This document shows, piece by piece, positions 1 to 8,496 of a stretch of DNA of 57,077 nucleotides. The stretch comes from Pseudocolwellia agarivorans (lineage in GTDB: Bacteria > Pseudomonadota > Gammaproteobacteria > Enterobacterales > Alteromonadaceae). The notes below the pieces were generated by a model. The model had not been told where the DNA came from. It saw only the letters and a program-made list of their open reading frames with translations, and made no database searches. Location: contig NZ_MUZU01000018.1 of assembly GCF_002000085.1 (NCBI RefSeq), positions 1 to 57,077 of the forward strand, read 5' to 3'. A program made the translations under genes and the position numbers. Position 1 is the stretch's first letter; each line of letters begins with the position of its first letter.

Positions 1-80
1 TACAACGTTGATAGGTCAGGTGTGTAAGGGTTGTGAGGCCTTGAGCTAACTGATACTAATTGCCCGTGAGGCTTAACCAT
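1..80 (+). rRNA. 23S rRNA, 3' end (partial)
   Basis: The first 80 bases match the conserved 3' terminus of bacterial 23S rRNA, including the segment around GAGCTAACTGATACTAATTG and the ending GAGGCTTAACC. The gene begins before the window. It reads into a spacer followed by 5S rRNA, the usual bacterial order. The exact mature end is estimated by similarity to E. coli. Confidence 0.93.
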
Positions 81-188
81 ACAACACCTAAATAGTTTTG
101 AACTATGGAGTTATTGTGTGAAGACTGACAAAATGAATAAATCATCACGTACATATCGTGTTGAATAAGAGATTAAATGTATTTACGT

Positions 189-320
189 CGCCTCCGCCAT
201 CCAGGGCTCTGGTCGACATTAGTGCATCCATGCACGTCAGCTTTCTAAGATTTTAAACGTAGAGATTGTACATCGTTCCTTGCCATCCATGGCATCACGA
301 TATTAGTACATCCTGTACGT
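189..320 (+). repeat. Duplicated double-hairpin unit in the 23S-5S spacer
   Basis: Two related units of about 50 bp lie at 189-240 and 274-320. Each has a small palindrome around GCCATCCA..GGC followed by a second one of the form GTRCATCC(A)TGYAC. The arms vary between copies while pairing is kept (GTGCATCCATGCAC against GTACATCCTGTAC), which suggests that structure is conserved. They would be transcribed inside the rRNA precursor. Confidence 0.6.
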
Positions 321-329
321 TACTTTTTT

Positions 330-445
330 GTCTAGCGACAATAGCGATGTAGACCCACCTGATCCCATTCCGAACTCAGAAGTGAAATGCATTAGCGCCG
401 ATGGTAGTGTGGGAGTTCCCATGTGAGAGTAGGACATTGCTAGGC
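330..445 (+). rRNA. rrf: 5S rRNA, copy 1
   Basis: The sequence carries the canonical 5S core (CCCACCTGATCCCATTCCGA, then CAGAAGTGAAATGCATTAGC and GCCGATGGTAGTGTGGG). The ends pair as helix I, GTCTAGC with GCTAGGC, including one G-U wobble. The length is about 116 nt; ends are set from the helix and could be off by a few bases. Confidence 0.95.
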
Positions 446-456
446 TTCTAATACTG

Positions 457-486
457 AAAGCCCGTTACTGATGTGACGGGCTTTTA
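457..486 (+). terminator. Rho-independent terminator after 5S copy 1
   Basis: A perfect 9-bp stem AAAGCCCGT / ACGGGCTTT (458-466 and 476-484) is followed by a short T run. It lies between the two 5S genes, so it would end most transcripts of the rRNA operon. The second 5S and the tRNA then depend on read-through or on their own promoter. Confidence 0.85.
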
Positions 487-535
487 AACTCTAGAATTTA
501 AAGAATTTACTAAGTTTTTTAAATTCTAAAGTTTT

Positions 536-651
536 GTTTAGCGACAATAGCGATGTAGACCCACCTGATCCCATTCCGAACTCAGAAGTGAAATGCATTA
601 GCGCCGATGGTAGTGTGGGAGTTCCCATGTGAGAGTAGGACATTGCTAAAC
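536..651 (+). rRNA. rrf: 5S rRNA, copy 2
   Basis: This second 5S gene is identical to copy 1 through the core but differs at the ends: helix I is GTTTAGC / GCTAAAC. The 5' and 3' changes are compensatory, so pairing is preserved and in fact improved. It follows the terminator of copy 1 and precedes tRNA-Tyr by about 30 bases. No promoter was identified with confidence. Confidence 0.95.
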
Positions 652-683
652 GTCTATTTCAACCTAGTAATAGGTTACCCCGT

Positions 684-768
684 GGAGGGGTTCCCGAGTG
701 GCCAAAGGGATCAGACTGTAAATCTGACGGCTCAGCCTTCGGTGGTTCGAATCCACCTCCCTCCACCA
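684..768 (+). tRNA. tRNA-Tyr (anticodon GTA)
   Basis: An 85-nt class II tRNA with acceptor stem GGAGGGG paired to TCCCTCC (one G-U), anticodon GTA at 718-720 in the loop CTGTAAA, a long variable arm, T arm GGTGG-TTCGAAT-CCACC and an encoded CCA end. The closely matching E. coli tRNA-Tyr supports the identity. It lies just downstream of the second 5S. Confidence 0.97.
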
Positions 769-946
769 TCTTTTCTTTTATGTTCATTATGCCTACTACT
801 GAATTCTTATTTATTCCGCCTTACTCATACTGTAATAAATTCTGAGAAATTTAGTGGTTAATTATATACTCACTAAATTTTAAATAGTAATTTCATTACG
901 TTTAACCTATCCCTAATATGTTCTCTTATCGAAACTACTTGTTCAT

Positions 947-2581
947 TTAATTATTCTCTTCAATAACATCATCATATCTTTTTTTTAATTTTTGATATCT
1001 AAAATACGATTCAGAATTGACAGATAATTGATTAAATTCTCTTGTTAGGAGTTTTGCTTTGATTACATCTTTATCTCTAATTGTAGAGTGCTCCATCGAT
1101 ACAATAATGGCTTGATAGAGATTTAACTTTATTCCTATATGATAAGGAAATAACGTTAATGCCTGACTTAACTTATCAATTGCTAATTTATATTGGCCTG
1201 TTCTATATAAGTTTGTACCAATTTCTAATGCACTTTGTGCTTCTATTTTATTTTTATCTGTTATCGGTTGTTCAATAATCTTAGATATCTCAAGCATTAA
1301 TTCTGTATCGTCGGGGGTTGACTCAGCTAAAGTGTGAATGAGGTTTTTTCCCATTTCTTTTTTATTAAGTGATATGAGATGTTTTGCTATCGACAATGTT
1401 CCTTTTGCAGAGTAATCACGGTCTTCTTTCTTCAGTAATCTTTCAGCCTCATTTAGCGCAGTTAAGGATAATGAAAAATCTTTTACTTTATTATGCAAGC
1501 GAGATGTTAATAGCAAAGACATAACTTTAATCTCTGGTTGCTTAAAATCGCGAGTCATTTTTTTTAATGCGTCAAACGCTTTATTGTTTAGCTGCTTGAT
1601 TTGATATGTAGAAAGTTGATCTGAATATTCTAAAAGCGCTTCAGCAAAGTTTATTGTGTTTTCTGGTTTTCGATGAATAGAGTGATAGGCTAAATCATGT
1701 GTATTTTTATAAGCATTAGTTGCTTTTTCAAAATTTTGGTTTGATAAACATTGATCGGCGTATCTCTTTAAGCGAGGAACTGATCGTGGGGAAATACTGA
1801 TCGCTTTCTCTAATGTTTCTTCTGCTTTAATTGGTTCTTCAAGTAATTGGTAGGTTTTTGCCAACCAGTCATAAGAAGAAAGGTAATGAGGATAATCTTC
1901 AATTAAAGCTTTTAGATAATTTTTTGCCGTTAAATAATCTTTGTTAATGATAGCTATTTTACTTAATCCGATAACAGCCCACTGGCAATTTTCTTGATTT
2001 TTATAATCTAAATATATCTCTTTAGCTAAATCGTATTGTTCTAGCTCGTAATACTGTCTTGAAATAATACCTAAACATTCGCTTCTATACTGAGGATTCA
2101 TCTCTGCCATTGAAGTCGATAAGCTAATCACATCATTGTAGTTTTGATTGTCCATAGCATTATAGATTGGTGCCATAGCCTGTTTTTTTAGTAGGCATTT
2201 TTCTAGGCGTGAAGAGATCTCACCTAAAGTATACGGTTTTGTAAGGTAATCATCAGGTTTGTGTTCTAAAGCAGCTAACACCATAGATTGTGTAATTTCT
2301 GCAGTGATCATTATAATTGTACATTGGCGTGAAATTAGGTTTTTAACTCGGAGTTCTTCTAATATTTGTTGTCCGTTTTTACGGTTTTCACCTAAGTCAT
2401 AACCTAATAAAATGACTTCGTAATCAATATTTTCACATTTAGAAATAATGTCAGGGGCGTGATGACTTGTATCAATACGTAAGGCATTAATACTTTGAGC
2501 AAATTGCTTTAATATTTCTCGAGATTGACGAATGCCATCAATAATTAAAATGTTTTTTTCATAACATACAGCATCAAGCAT
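947..2581 (-). CDS. Response-regulator receiver domain fused to TPR repeats
   Basis: A 544-residue cytoplasmic protein. Residues 10-130 form a CheY-like receiver: acidic start ILIID, a beta-3 region ending GYDLGE with Asp in the phosphoacceptor area, and the conserved Lys in YLTKPY. The rest is all-helical with tetratricopeptide-like repeats, a protein-binding scaffold. No DNA-binding or enzymatic output is visible, so it probably signals by protein contact, as known receiver-TPR proteins of Shewanella and Vibrio are thought to do. AAAGG lies 7 bases before the ATG. It stands alone, facing away from the helicase at 2790. The first acidic pair is reduced (IIDG rather than DD), so phosphorylation is plausible but not certain. 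Confidence 0.85.
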   Translation of the reverse strand: MLDAVCYEKNILIIDGIRQSREILKQFAQSINALRIDTSHHAPDIISKCENIDYEVILLGYDLGENRKNGQQILEELRVKNLISRQCTIIMITAEITQSMVLAALEHKPDDYLTKPYTLGEISSRLEKCLLKKQAMAPIYNAMDNQNYNDVISLSTSMAEMNPQYRSECLGIISRQYYELEQYDLAKEIYLDYKNQENCQWAVIGLSKIAIINKDYLTAKNYLKALIEDYPHYLSSYDWLAKTYQLLEEPIKAEETLEKAISISPRSVPRLKRYADQCLSNQNFEKATNAYKNTHDLAYHSIHRKPENTINFAEALLEYSDQLSTYQIKQLNNKAFDALKKMTRDFKQPEIKVMSLLLTSRLHNKVKDFSLSLTALNEAERLLKKEDRDYSAKGTLSIAKHLISLNKKEMGKNLIHTLAESTPDDTELMLEISKIIEQPITDKNKIEAQSALEIGTNLYRTGQYKLAIDKLSQALTLFPYHIGIKLNLYQAIIVSMEHSTIRDKDVIKAKLLTREFNQLSVNSESYFRYQKLKKRYDDVIEENN

Positions 2582-2789
2582 GAAATACCTTTAATATCAT
2601 TAAGATAATGACGTGTAACAAATCCATTAGCTTAACTTTACCAGTTATTTGCTCGTAATATAAGTAACAGATTAACGTATATTGCAATATAGAATTAAAT
2701 CCTTATCGTAGTAAGTAAATTGCCTTAACCACTACTATAATGTAAGCTTCAGCGCCGCAATTGGCGGTATCTAGTGAATTGAGTATATT

Positions 2790-4154
2790 ATGAGTTTTAC
2801 ATCTTTAGGCCTTTCGACAGAAATTCTTACCGCTTTATCTGAAAAAGGTTATGAAAAACCTTCCCCTATTCAAGAACAAGCTATTCCTGCCGTATTGTCT
2901 AGAAAAGACGTTATGGCTGCTGCTCAAACTGGTACAGGTAAAACGGCAGGTTTTACCTTACCTATATTAGAGATCTTATCAAAAGGGAATAAAGCTAAGC
3001 CTAATCAAGCGCGTAGTTTAATCTTAACACCTACACGTGAGTTAGCTGCTCAAATTGCTGTCAATGTAGATACTTATAGTAAGTACTTATCACTCAGTTC
3101 TACAGTAGTATTCGGTGGTGTTAAAATTAATCCTCAAATGATGAGATTACGCCAAGGTGCGGATATAGTGATTGCTACGCCTGGTAGGTTGTTGGATTTA
3201 TTTAATCAAAAAGCCATCCGGTTTGATCAGCTTGAAGTATTGGTATTAGATGAAGCTGATAGAATGCTTGATATGGGGTTTCTGCGAGATATAAAGAAAA
3301 TATTGTCATTTTTACCTAAGCAGAGACAAAATCTACTTTTTTCAGCAACATTTTCAGACGATATTCGTGATCTTGCCCGTGGTTTAGTTAATAATCCTGT
3401 TGAAATTTCTGTTACGCCTAAAAATTCAGCGGCTGAATCAGTTTCACAATTGGTTTATCCGGTAGACAAAAAGAAAAAACCAGAGCTATTAACGCAGTTA
3501 ATAAAAGATAATGATTGGCAGCAAGTGCTGGTATTTATGAAAACAAAACATGGTGCTAATAAGTTAACTAAAGTTTTAGAAGGTGCTGGCATTAAGGCTG
3601 CGGCAATTCATGGCAATAAAAGCCAAGGGGCACGTACAAAAGCTTTAGCTAACTTTAAAGAAGGTACTATTAGCGTGTTAGTTGCAACAGATATAGCAGC
3701 CCGCGGAATTGATATTGACCAACTACCACAAGTGGTTAATTTTGAATTACCTAATGTACCCGAAGATTATGTTCATCGTATAGGTAGAACAGGTCGAGCA
3801 GGTGCTAGTGGTCATGCTGTTTCATTAGTATGTGCAGATGAAATAGATTTACTTAACGACATACAACACGTTATGCAGAAATTTATTCCTCGTGAAATTT
3901 ACGATGGTTTTGCCCCCTTTAACGAATTGCCAGAATCAAGAACGTTAAGACCATTAAAACAACAAAGATCTAAAAAGCCTAAGGCAAGCTTTGAGCATAA
4001 AGATGGTCAAAGATCAGCAGATAATGCGCGCGGGCATAAGCCTAAGAGTAAAAACCAAAATCATAAAGTAGGGAATAACCCACAAAGCCGTTCGGCTCGT
4101 AAAGCTAATCCACAAAAAGGTGCTTCAAAAGATCCCTATTCAGCATCAAGGTAA
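2790..4154 (+). CDS. DEAD-box RNA helicase, RhlE-like
   Basis: A 454-residue ATP-dependent RNA helicase. Motifs in order: Q motif ([13 protein letters not shown]), Walker [28 protein letters not shown] ([13 protein letters not shown]), SAT, and C-terminal-lobe motifs [10 protein letters not shown] and [10 protein letters not shown]. After about residue 385 comes a basic, low-complexity tail rich in Lys, Ser, Asn and Gln, typical of RhlE proteins that help ribosome assembly and RNA turnover, often in the cold. A second paralog lies at 7213. Its neighbour at 4157 is convergent, two bases away. The exact RhlE subgroup cannot be decided here. Confidence 0.93.
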   Translation: MSFTSLGLSTEILTALSEKGYEKPSPIQEQAIPAVLSRKDVMAAAQTGTGKTAGFTLPILEILSKGNKAKPNQARSLILTPTRELAAQIAVNVDTYSKYLSLSSTVVFGGVKINPQMMRLRQGADIVIATPGRLLDLFNQKAIRFDQLEVLVLDEADRMLDMGFLRDIKKILSFLPKQRQNLLFSATFSDDIRDLARGLVNNPVEISVTPKNSAAESVSQLVYPVDKKKKPELLTQLIKDNDWQQVLVFMKTKHGANKLTKVLEGAGIKAAAIHGNKSQGARTKALANFKEGTISVLVATDIAARGIDIDQLPQVVNFELPNVPEDYVHRIGRTGRAGASGHAVSLVCADEIDLLNDIQHVMQKFIPREIYDGFAPFNELPESRTLRPLKQQRSKKPKASFEHKDGQRSADNARGHKPKSKNQNHKVGNNPQSRSARKANPQKGASKDPYSASR

Positions 4155-4156
4155 AT

Positions 4157-4609
4157 CTATTCTTTGTGATTTGTAGCAAGCCATTTGTCTAAGTTGTTGG
4201 CAAAGGCTTGTCGATCATTTTGGCTAATTGGTGGTACTCCACCTGTTTGAATTCCGCTAGATCTTAAGGTATCCATAAAATCTCTCATATTAAGTTTTTG
4301 CTTAATATTGTGAGTTGTATACAGCTCACCCCTAGGATTTAAAGCAATACAGCCTTTTTCAACAACTTCTGCTGCTAGTGGTATATCGGCGGTTATCACT
4401 AAGTCTTTTAATTCCGCTCTTTTTACTATTTCATCATCAGCTACATCAAAACCAGAATTGACTTGAACAAAATTAATATACTTAGAAGGTGGTGTTTTTA
4501 AAAAGTGATTAGCAACAAGTGTTACTTCAATTTTTGCTCGGTCGGCAGCTCTAAAAAGAATATCTTTTATTACAGTAGGACATGCATCAGCATCTACCCA
4601 AATCTTCAT
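4157..4609 (-). CDS. YaiI/YqxD family protein (UPF0178, DUF188)
   Basis: A 150-residue protein that matches the family start to end: [11 protein letters not shown] at the N-terminus, [11 protein letters not shown] in the middle, and the C-terminal [14 protein letters not shown] region. The family has a PIN-like fold with conserved Asp residues, but its biochemical role is not established. AGGA precedes the ATG at the usual distance. The gene ends 2 bases from the end of the helicase on the other strand, with no obvious terminator between them. Confidence 0.9.
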   Translation of the reverse strand: MKIWVDADACPTVIKDILFRAADRAKIEVTLVANHFLKTPPSKYINFVQVNSGFDVADDEIVKRAELKDLVITADIPLAAEVVEKGCIALNPRGELYTTHNIKQKLNMRDFMDTLRSSGIQTGGVPPISQNDRQAFANNLDKWLATNHKE

Positions 4610-4817
4610 TTATAATTCCTGTTATTATCATGCGATGCCTCTTTATGGTGCAATAGAAACACATTGATTTTTAATCGTTCAATTTTGTCTGTTTTAAAGC
4701 CATTATTAAAGCATTAAATAGGATAATCGCTATTTTGAGGTTATATTAAAGTGGAACGAAAACTGCTTAGTTAAATATATACTATTTATTAGCTATTCAT
4801 TACAAAGAGAAATAAAG

Positions 4818-5294
4818 ATGAACAAACCACAAAGAGATATCACCTTAAGATTTTTAGCTGAACCACAAGATGTAAATTTTGGTGGTAAAGTTCATGGTGG
4901 CGCCGTAATGAAATGGATCGATTTAGCCGCTTACGCATGTGCAGCAGGTTGGAGTGGTCGTTATTGCGTAACAGCTTATGCAGGTGGTATTAAGTTTGTT
5001 GCACCTATTCATGTGGGTAGTTTGGTTGAAGTCTCAGCTAAAGTTATTTATACCGGCACATCTTCAATGCACATAGCTATTGAAGTAAATGCTTGTGACC
5101 CTAAATCACTTATTCGTCGTAAAACTACGCATTGTATCGTTATTATGGTTGCGGTAGATGAACATGGCCAAAAAATGGGTATACCTGAATATATTCCAGA
5201 AACAGAAGAAGATATCGCTCAACACCAAACAGCAATTAAGCTTATGGAAATGAGAAAAAAAATAGGCGATGAAATGGAAATCTTTGCTATTTAA
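4818..5294 (+). CDS. Acyl-CoA thioesterase, YciA-like hotdog fold
   Basis: A 158-residue single-hotdog protein. The segment NFGGKVHGGAVMKWIDLAAY holds the helix with the catalytic Asp typical of YciA/BACH-type thioesterases, which hydrolyse acyl-CoA to free acid and CoA in the cytosol. The strand after it (GIKFVAPIHVGSLVEVSAKV) also fits. The length is normal. It is followed 29 bases later by the DUF2750 gene and may be co-transcribed with it. Substrate chain length cannot be read from the sequence. Confidence 0.9.
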   Translation: MNKPQRDITLRFLAEPQDVNFGGKVHGGAVMKWIDLAAYACAAGWSGRYCVTAYAGGIKFVAPIHVGSLVEVSAKVIYTGTSSMHIAIEVNACDPKSLIRRKTTHCIVIMVAVDEHGQKMGIPEYIPETEEDIAQHQTAIKLMEMRKKIGDEMEIFAI

Positions 5295-5323
5295 CGTTTA
5301 AGACATTTTAAAAGGTTAGGAAT

Positions 5324-5692
5324 ATGGCTAACGAAGATAATTTACATAAAATAGTAAACCTTAATGACGAAAATAGAGTAACCTACTTTTTAAAAGAAGT
5401 ACGTGAGAATCAAACTATTTGGATACTAACCGATGAACATGGTTGTGTCATGCTAAATACAGAAGATGAAGATTGCGTGCCTGTTTGGCCTTCAAAAGAA
5501 ACCGCTGAATTATGGATTAATGGCGAATGGAATACATGTAAAGCGGAAACGATAGGCCTAAATAAATGGTATAGCCGTTGGACTCAAGGTTTGTTAGACG
5601 ATGAACTTGCTATTGTTGTATTTCCTAACACTAACGAACAAGGTGTTGTGTTATACCCTGATGAGTTAGAAGATGAGTTAAGAAAAAAATAA
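5324..5692 (+). CDS. DUF2750 domain protein
   Basis: A 122-residue soluble, acidic protein. The pattern of aromatic residues and phrases such as VWPSKETAELW and WYSRWTQGLLDDELAIVVFP fits DUF2750, a family of unknown function common in gammaproteobacteria. TTAGGA lies 6 bases before the ATG. Same strand and close behind the thioesterase, suggesting one transcript. No catalytic motif is evident. Confidence 0.8.
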   Translation: MANEDNLHKIVNLNDENRVTYFLKEVRENQTIWILTDEHGCVMLNTEDEDCVPVWPSKETAELWINGEWNTCKAETIGLNKWYSRWTQGLLDDELAIVVFPNTNEQGVVLYPDELEDELRKK

Positions 5693-5803
5693 TGAAACCA
5701 AATGTTACTTTTTAGTCTGTAGTAACAAAATAAATAAGTTTACTCCCTAGCGTATATTAATTTAAGCTAGGGTAAGGTTCGTTTAATGAGGGATTTAATC
5801 AAA

Positions 5804-6274
5804 ATGAAAAAAATATTAACAAGTATCGTTGTTGCATCTTCATTTGTTGTTGCTGCTTCAGCAATGGCAAACACGGCGAAGTCATTAAAACAGGCTGAAA
5901 AAGCGGCTCATACACGCCAAGCTGTATTTGGTTTACTAGGTACTAATATGGGGCCACTAGGCGCTATGGCAAAAGGTAAAATGCCATTTGATGCTAAAGC
6001 GGTAGAAAAACATGCTTTACGCATTAATCAATTATCATTAATGATTGCCGATTATATGAGTACTAATACATCAGGTTTTAAAGTTAAAACAGAAGCTTCA
6101 AATGATGTTTGGACCAAACCTGAATTATTTGAAAAGCGTACAGAAGCATTAGTATCAGCTTCAGCTGACTTATTAAAAGTTGCAAAGTTAGGTAATGAAT
6201 CTGCTACTAAAAAAGCTATCGGTGAAGTAGGAAAATCTTGTGGCGGCTGTCATGATGATTTTAAAGTCGACTAA
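5804..6274 (+). CDS. Cytochrome c' family protein (periplasmic)
   Basis: A 156-residue protein from this start. The N-terminus MKKILTSIVVASSFVVAASA is a Sec signal peptide cleaved near AMA/NT. The mature part is helical and ends with the haem-binding motif CGGCH ten residues before the terminus, the arrangement of class II cytochromes c'. These bind haem and often NO in the periplasm. An upstream in-frame ATG at 5786 would add MRDLIK; the ATG at 5804 is preferred because it gives a standard signal peptide and has GAGGG 11 bases upstream, although AAGG also precedes the earlier ATG. It is convergent with a cytochrome b561 gene, a possible electron-transfer partner. Confidence 0.88.
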   Translation: MKKILTSIVVASSFVVAASAMANTAKSLKQAEKAAHTRQAVFGLLGTNMGPLGAMAKGKMPFDAKAVEKHALRINQLSLMIADYMSTNTSGFKVKTEASNDVWTKPELFEKRTEALVSASADLLKVAKLGNESATKKAIGEVGKSCGGCHDDFKVD

Positions 6275-6293
6275 ATAGTTTTTAAAAATGATA

Positions 6294-6331
6294 AAAAAGC
6301 GCTGCTATTAGAAATAATATCAGCGCTTTTT
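6294..6331. terminator. Bidirectional terminator between cytochrome genes
   Basis: A perfect stem AAAAAGCGCTG / CAGCGCTTTTT (6294-6304 and 6321-6331) has an A run on one side and a T run on the other. It lies between the convergent cytochrome c' and cytochrome b561 genes and can end both transcripts. Confidence 0.88.
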
Positions 6332-6367
6332 AGTATCTAAGTTTAAGTTGTCTATTTGATCCGTGAG

Positions 6368-7063
6368 TTAATAATATTCTTCTATTACGGGAGCATTTAT
6401 AATAACTAACCAATATACAAAAGCCGCAACAGCTATAGCTGTGATAATCGCAATAATAATTTTTGAATGCTTTATTGCATCTTTTTCAGATACTTCTTCA
6501 GAGCTTTTCTTTCCTGTGATCATTGAAGTAACTAATGCTTTCTTTTTAACAATCTTATAAAAAATAATGGCCAGTATATGCAAGGCTATTGCTGCTAAAA
6601 TTACATTAAAACTATTACGATGGAAAAAGGTAATAACTTTTTCAAGACTGCCAGTAACCTCTCCGTAATATGGGCCAGACGTAAATATGTCGTCATTCAT
6701 AAATAAACCACTTATCGCTTGTAATAAAATTATTACCAACATAAATACAACCATTAAACTACCTAATGGATTATGTCCTGGATAAGTCACTGATTGTTGT
6801 TCGTTTTTATTTTTTATATAGTTTATTAGTTTGTTTGGTGTAGGAATAAAATGTTTAAATTTAGCATGGGTCGTACCTATAAACCCCCACAATATTCTAA
6901 ACAGCATCAACCCCAGTGCGACATAACCAAAAATAAGATGATAATCGATTAAGTCGTTGTCTTGATCTGAGGTATACCAAGCACCTAATATTGTTAGCAC
7001 TAATACCCAATGAAAAAGCCTAAGAGGTAAATCCCAAATTAAATATTTTTTTGCCATAATCAT
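6368..7063 (-). CDS. Cytochrome b561 / Ni-Fe-hydrogenase b-type family membrane protein
   Basis: A 231-residue inner-membrane protein. It opens with the family signature WDLPLRLFHWVLV, then has about four hydrophobic helices; His residues in helices 1, 2 and later (LFHW, DYHLIFGY, FHRN, ALHILAI) are likely haem b ligands. A further hydrophobic segment near the C-terminus may be a fifth helix. Such proteins pass electrons between quinones and periplasmic c-type cytochromes, which fits the convergent cytochrome c' next door. Two starts are possible (7063, or 7057 beginning MAKKYL); AAAGG upstream is compatible with either. Confidence 0.85.
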   Translation of the reverse strand: MIMAKKYLIWDLPLRLFHWVLVLTILGAWYTSDQDNDLIDYHLIFGYVALGLMLFRILWGFIGTTHAKFKHFIPTPNKLINYIKNKNEQQSVTYPGHNPLGSLMVVFMLVIILLQAISGLFMNDDIFTSGPYYGEVTGSLEKVITFFHRNSFNVILAAIALHILAIIFYKIVKKKALVTSMITGKKSSEEVSEKDAIKHSKIIIAIITAIAVAAFVYWLVIINAPVIEEYY

Positions 7064-7212
7064 TCAACCTTTTTACAGAGGTTACATTATAAAAGGTTCA
7101 GTATAAATGGCTATTTATACTGAACTTTAATTGTAAAAATTCGCTACATTACTCAATGTTGAAACTTCTCTGATACAATAGCGACATTAAAAATTTATTG
7201 TTGTGAAATTGT

Positions 7213-8442
7213 ATGAGCTTTACCTCTTTAGCGTTAAATCCTGCTTTATTAAAAGCAATTGAAGAGTCTGGTTATGAAAAGCCTACTCCCATTCAACTTG
7301 CCGCTATTCCTGTTATTTTAAAACACAATGATGTTATGGCTGGAGCACAAACTGGTACAGGTAAAACCGCGGCTTTTACACTTCCTATTTTGCATCATTT
7401 ATTATCTCAAAAAACAACGCGTACTGTTAAAGCTCTTGTTTTAACACCTACGCGTGAGTTAGCCCAACAAGTATTTAAAAATATAGAGACCTACGCTAAA
7501 TATACCGATATTAAATCAGTGCTTGTTTATGGTGGTGTAAGTATTAAACCGCAAACTGATGCTATAAATGCAGGTGCCGACATTATTGTTGCTACACCGG
7601 GTCGATTATTAGACCACTTAATTAATGGTTCGCTGACTTTATCTGATTTACAGTACTTAGTGTTTGATGAAGCCGATAGAATGTTAGATATGGGCTTTAA
7701 AGATGAAATAACTAATATTTTAAAAAGGGTACCTGCTAAGCGTCAAACTTTACTATTTTCAGCAACCTTTGACGACAGTATTTTTAAGCTAAGTAAAACC
7801 TTATTAAATGATCCTCAATTAATCGAAGTGGGTGAACGCAATACAGCAGCAAAAGATATTGAGCAAATTGTATATACCGTAGATGCAGACAGAAAACGCG
7901 AGTTAACTTCTTTTTTAATAGGTTCTAAAAATTGGCGACAAGTCCTTATTTTTACACGTACTAAACAAGGTGCAGATGAGCTTGCAAAAGAAATGTGTAA
8001 AGATGGGATTAAAACACAATCTATTCATGGCGATAAATCGCAGGGCGCACGAGATAAAGCCCTTGCTGAATTTAAAGAAGGTAAAACAAGAGCCCTTGTT
8101 GCGACAGATGTTGCAGCGCGCGGTATTGATATTATCGATTTACAATACGTTATTAATTACGAATTACCTTATGTAGCTGAAGATTATATTCATCGTATTG
8201 GTAGAACGGGTAGAGCAGGTAAAGCCGGTTTAGCTTTATCATTAATGAGCCCCGATGAAGACTGGCTGTTAAAGGCTGTGGAAGAAGTTCTTGATACACA
8301 ATTGTTACCACAGTGGTTGCCGGGCTATGAGCCTGACCTGACTAAGCCCCCAAAAAGTGGCAGAAAAAAACAAAGTTCTCCGTCTAAAAAGAATGCTAGA
8401 AAGAAAGCGCTAGGTGTTCAGTCAAATCGTAGGAAACGATAA
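7213..8442 (+). CDS. DEAD-box RNA helicase, RhlE-like (second paralog)
   Basis: A 409-residue helicase with the complete motif set: [51 protein letters not shown] and [10 protein letters not shown]. It is shorter than the copy at 2790, with a compact basic tail (KSGRKKQSSPSKK and on). The two share the MSFTSL N-terminus and clearly descend from one ancestor, but have diverged in the C-terminal lobe and tail, suggesting separate RNA or ribosome targets. It is preceded by an A/T-rich leader and followed 55 bases later by a lipoprotein gene. Confidence 0.93.
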   Translation: MSFTSLALNPALLKAIEESGYEKPTPIQLAAIPVILKHNDVMAGAQTGTGKTAAFTLPILHHLLSQKTTRTVKALVLTPTRELAQQVFKNIETYAKYTDIKSVLVYGGVSIKPQTDAINAGADIIVATPGRLLDHLINGSLTLSDLQYLVFDEADRMLDMGFKDEITNILKRVPAKRQTLLFSATFDDSIFKLSKTLLNDPQLIEVGERNTAAKDIEQIVYTVDADRKRELTSFLIGSKNWRQVLIFTRTKQGADELAKEMCKDGIKTQSIHGDKSQGARDKALAEFKEGKTRALVATDVAARGIDIIDLQYVINYELPYVAEDYIHRIGRTGRAGKAGLALSLMSPDEDWLLKAVEEVLDTQLLPQWLPGYEPDLTKPPKSGRKKQSSPSKKNARKKALGVQSNRRKR

Positions 8443-8496
8443 TGTATACAATTATTATGTATTTAACTTTAGTACGCCAATTAAATTAGGGCTGTA

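Noticed and set aside
607-861. Open frame of 84 codons over the second 5S gene and tRNA-Tyr
   Set aside because: It runs through structural RNA genes and has no ribosome site; it is a chance frame.
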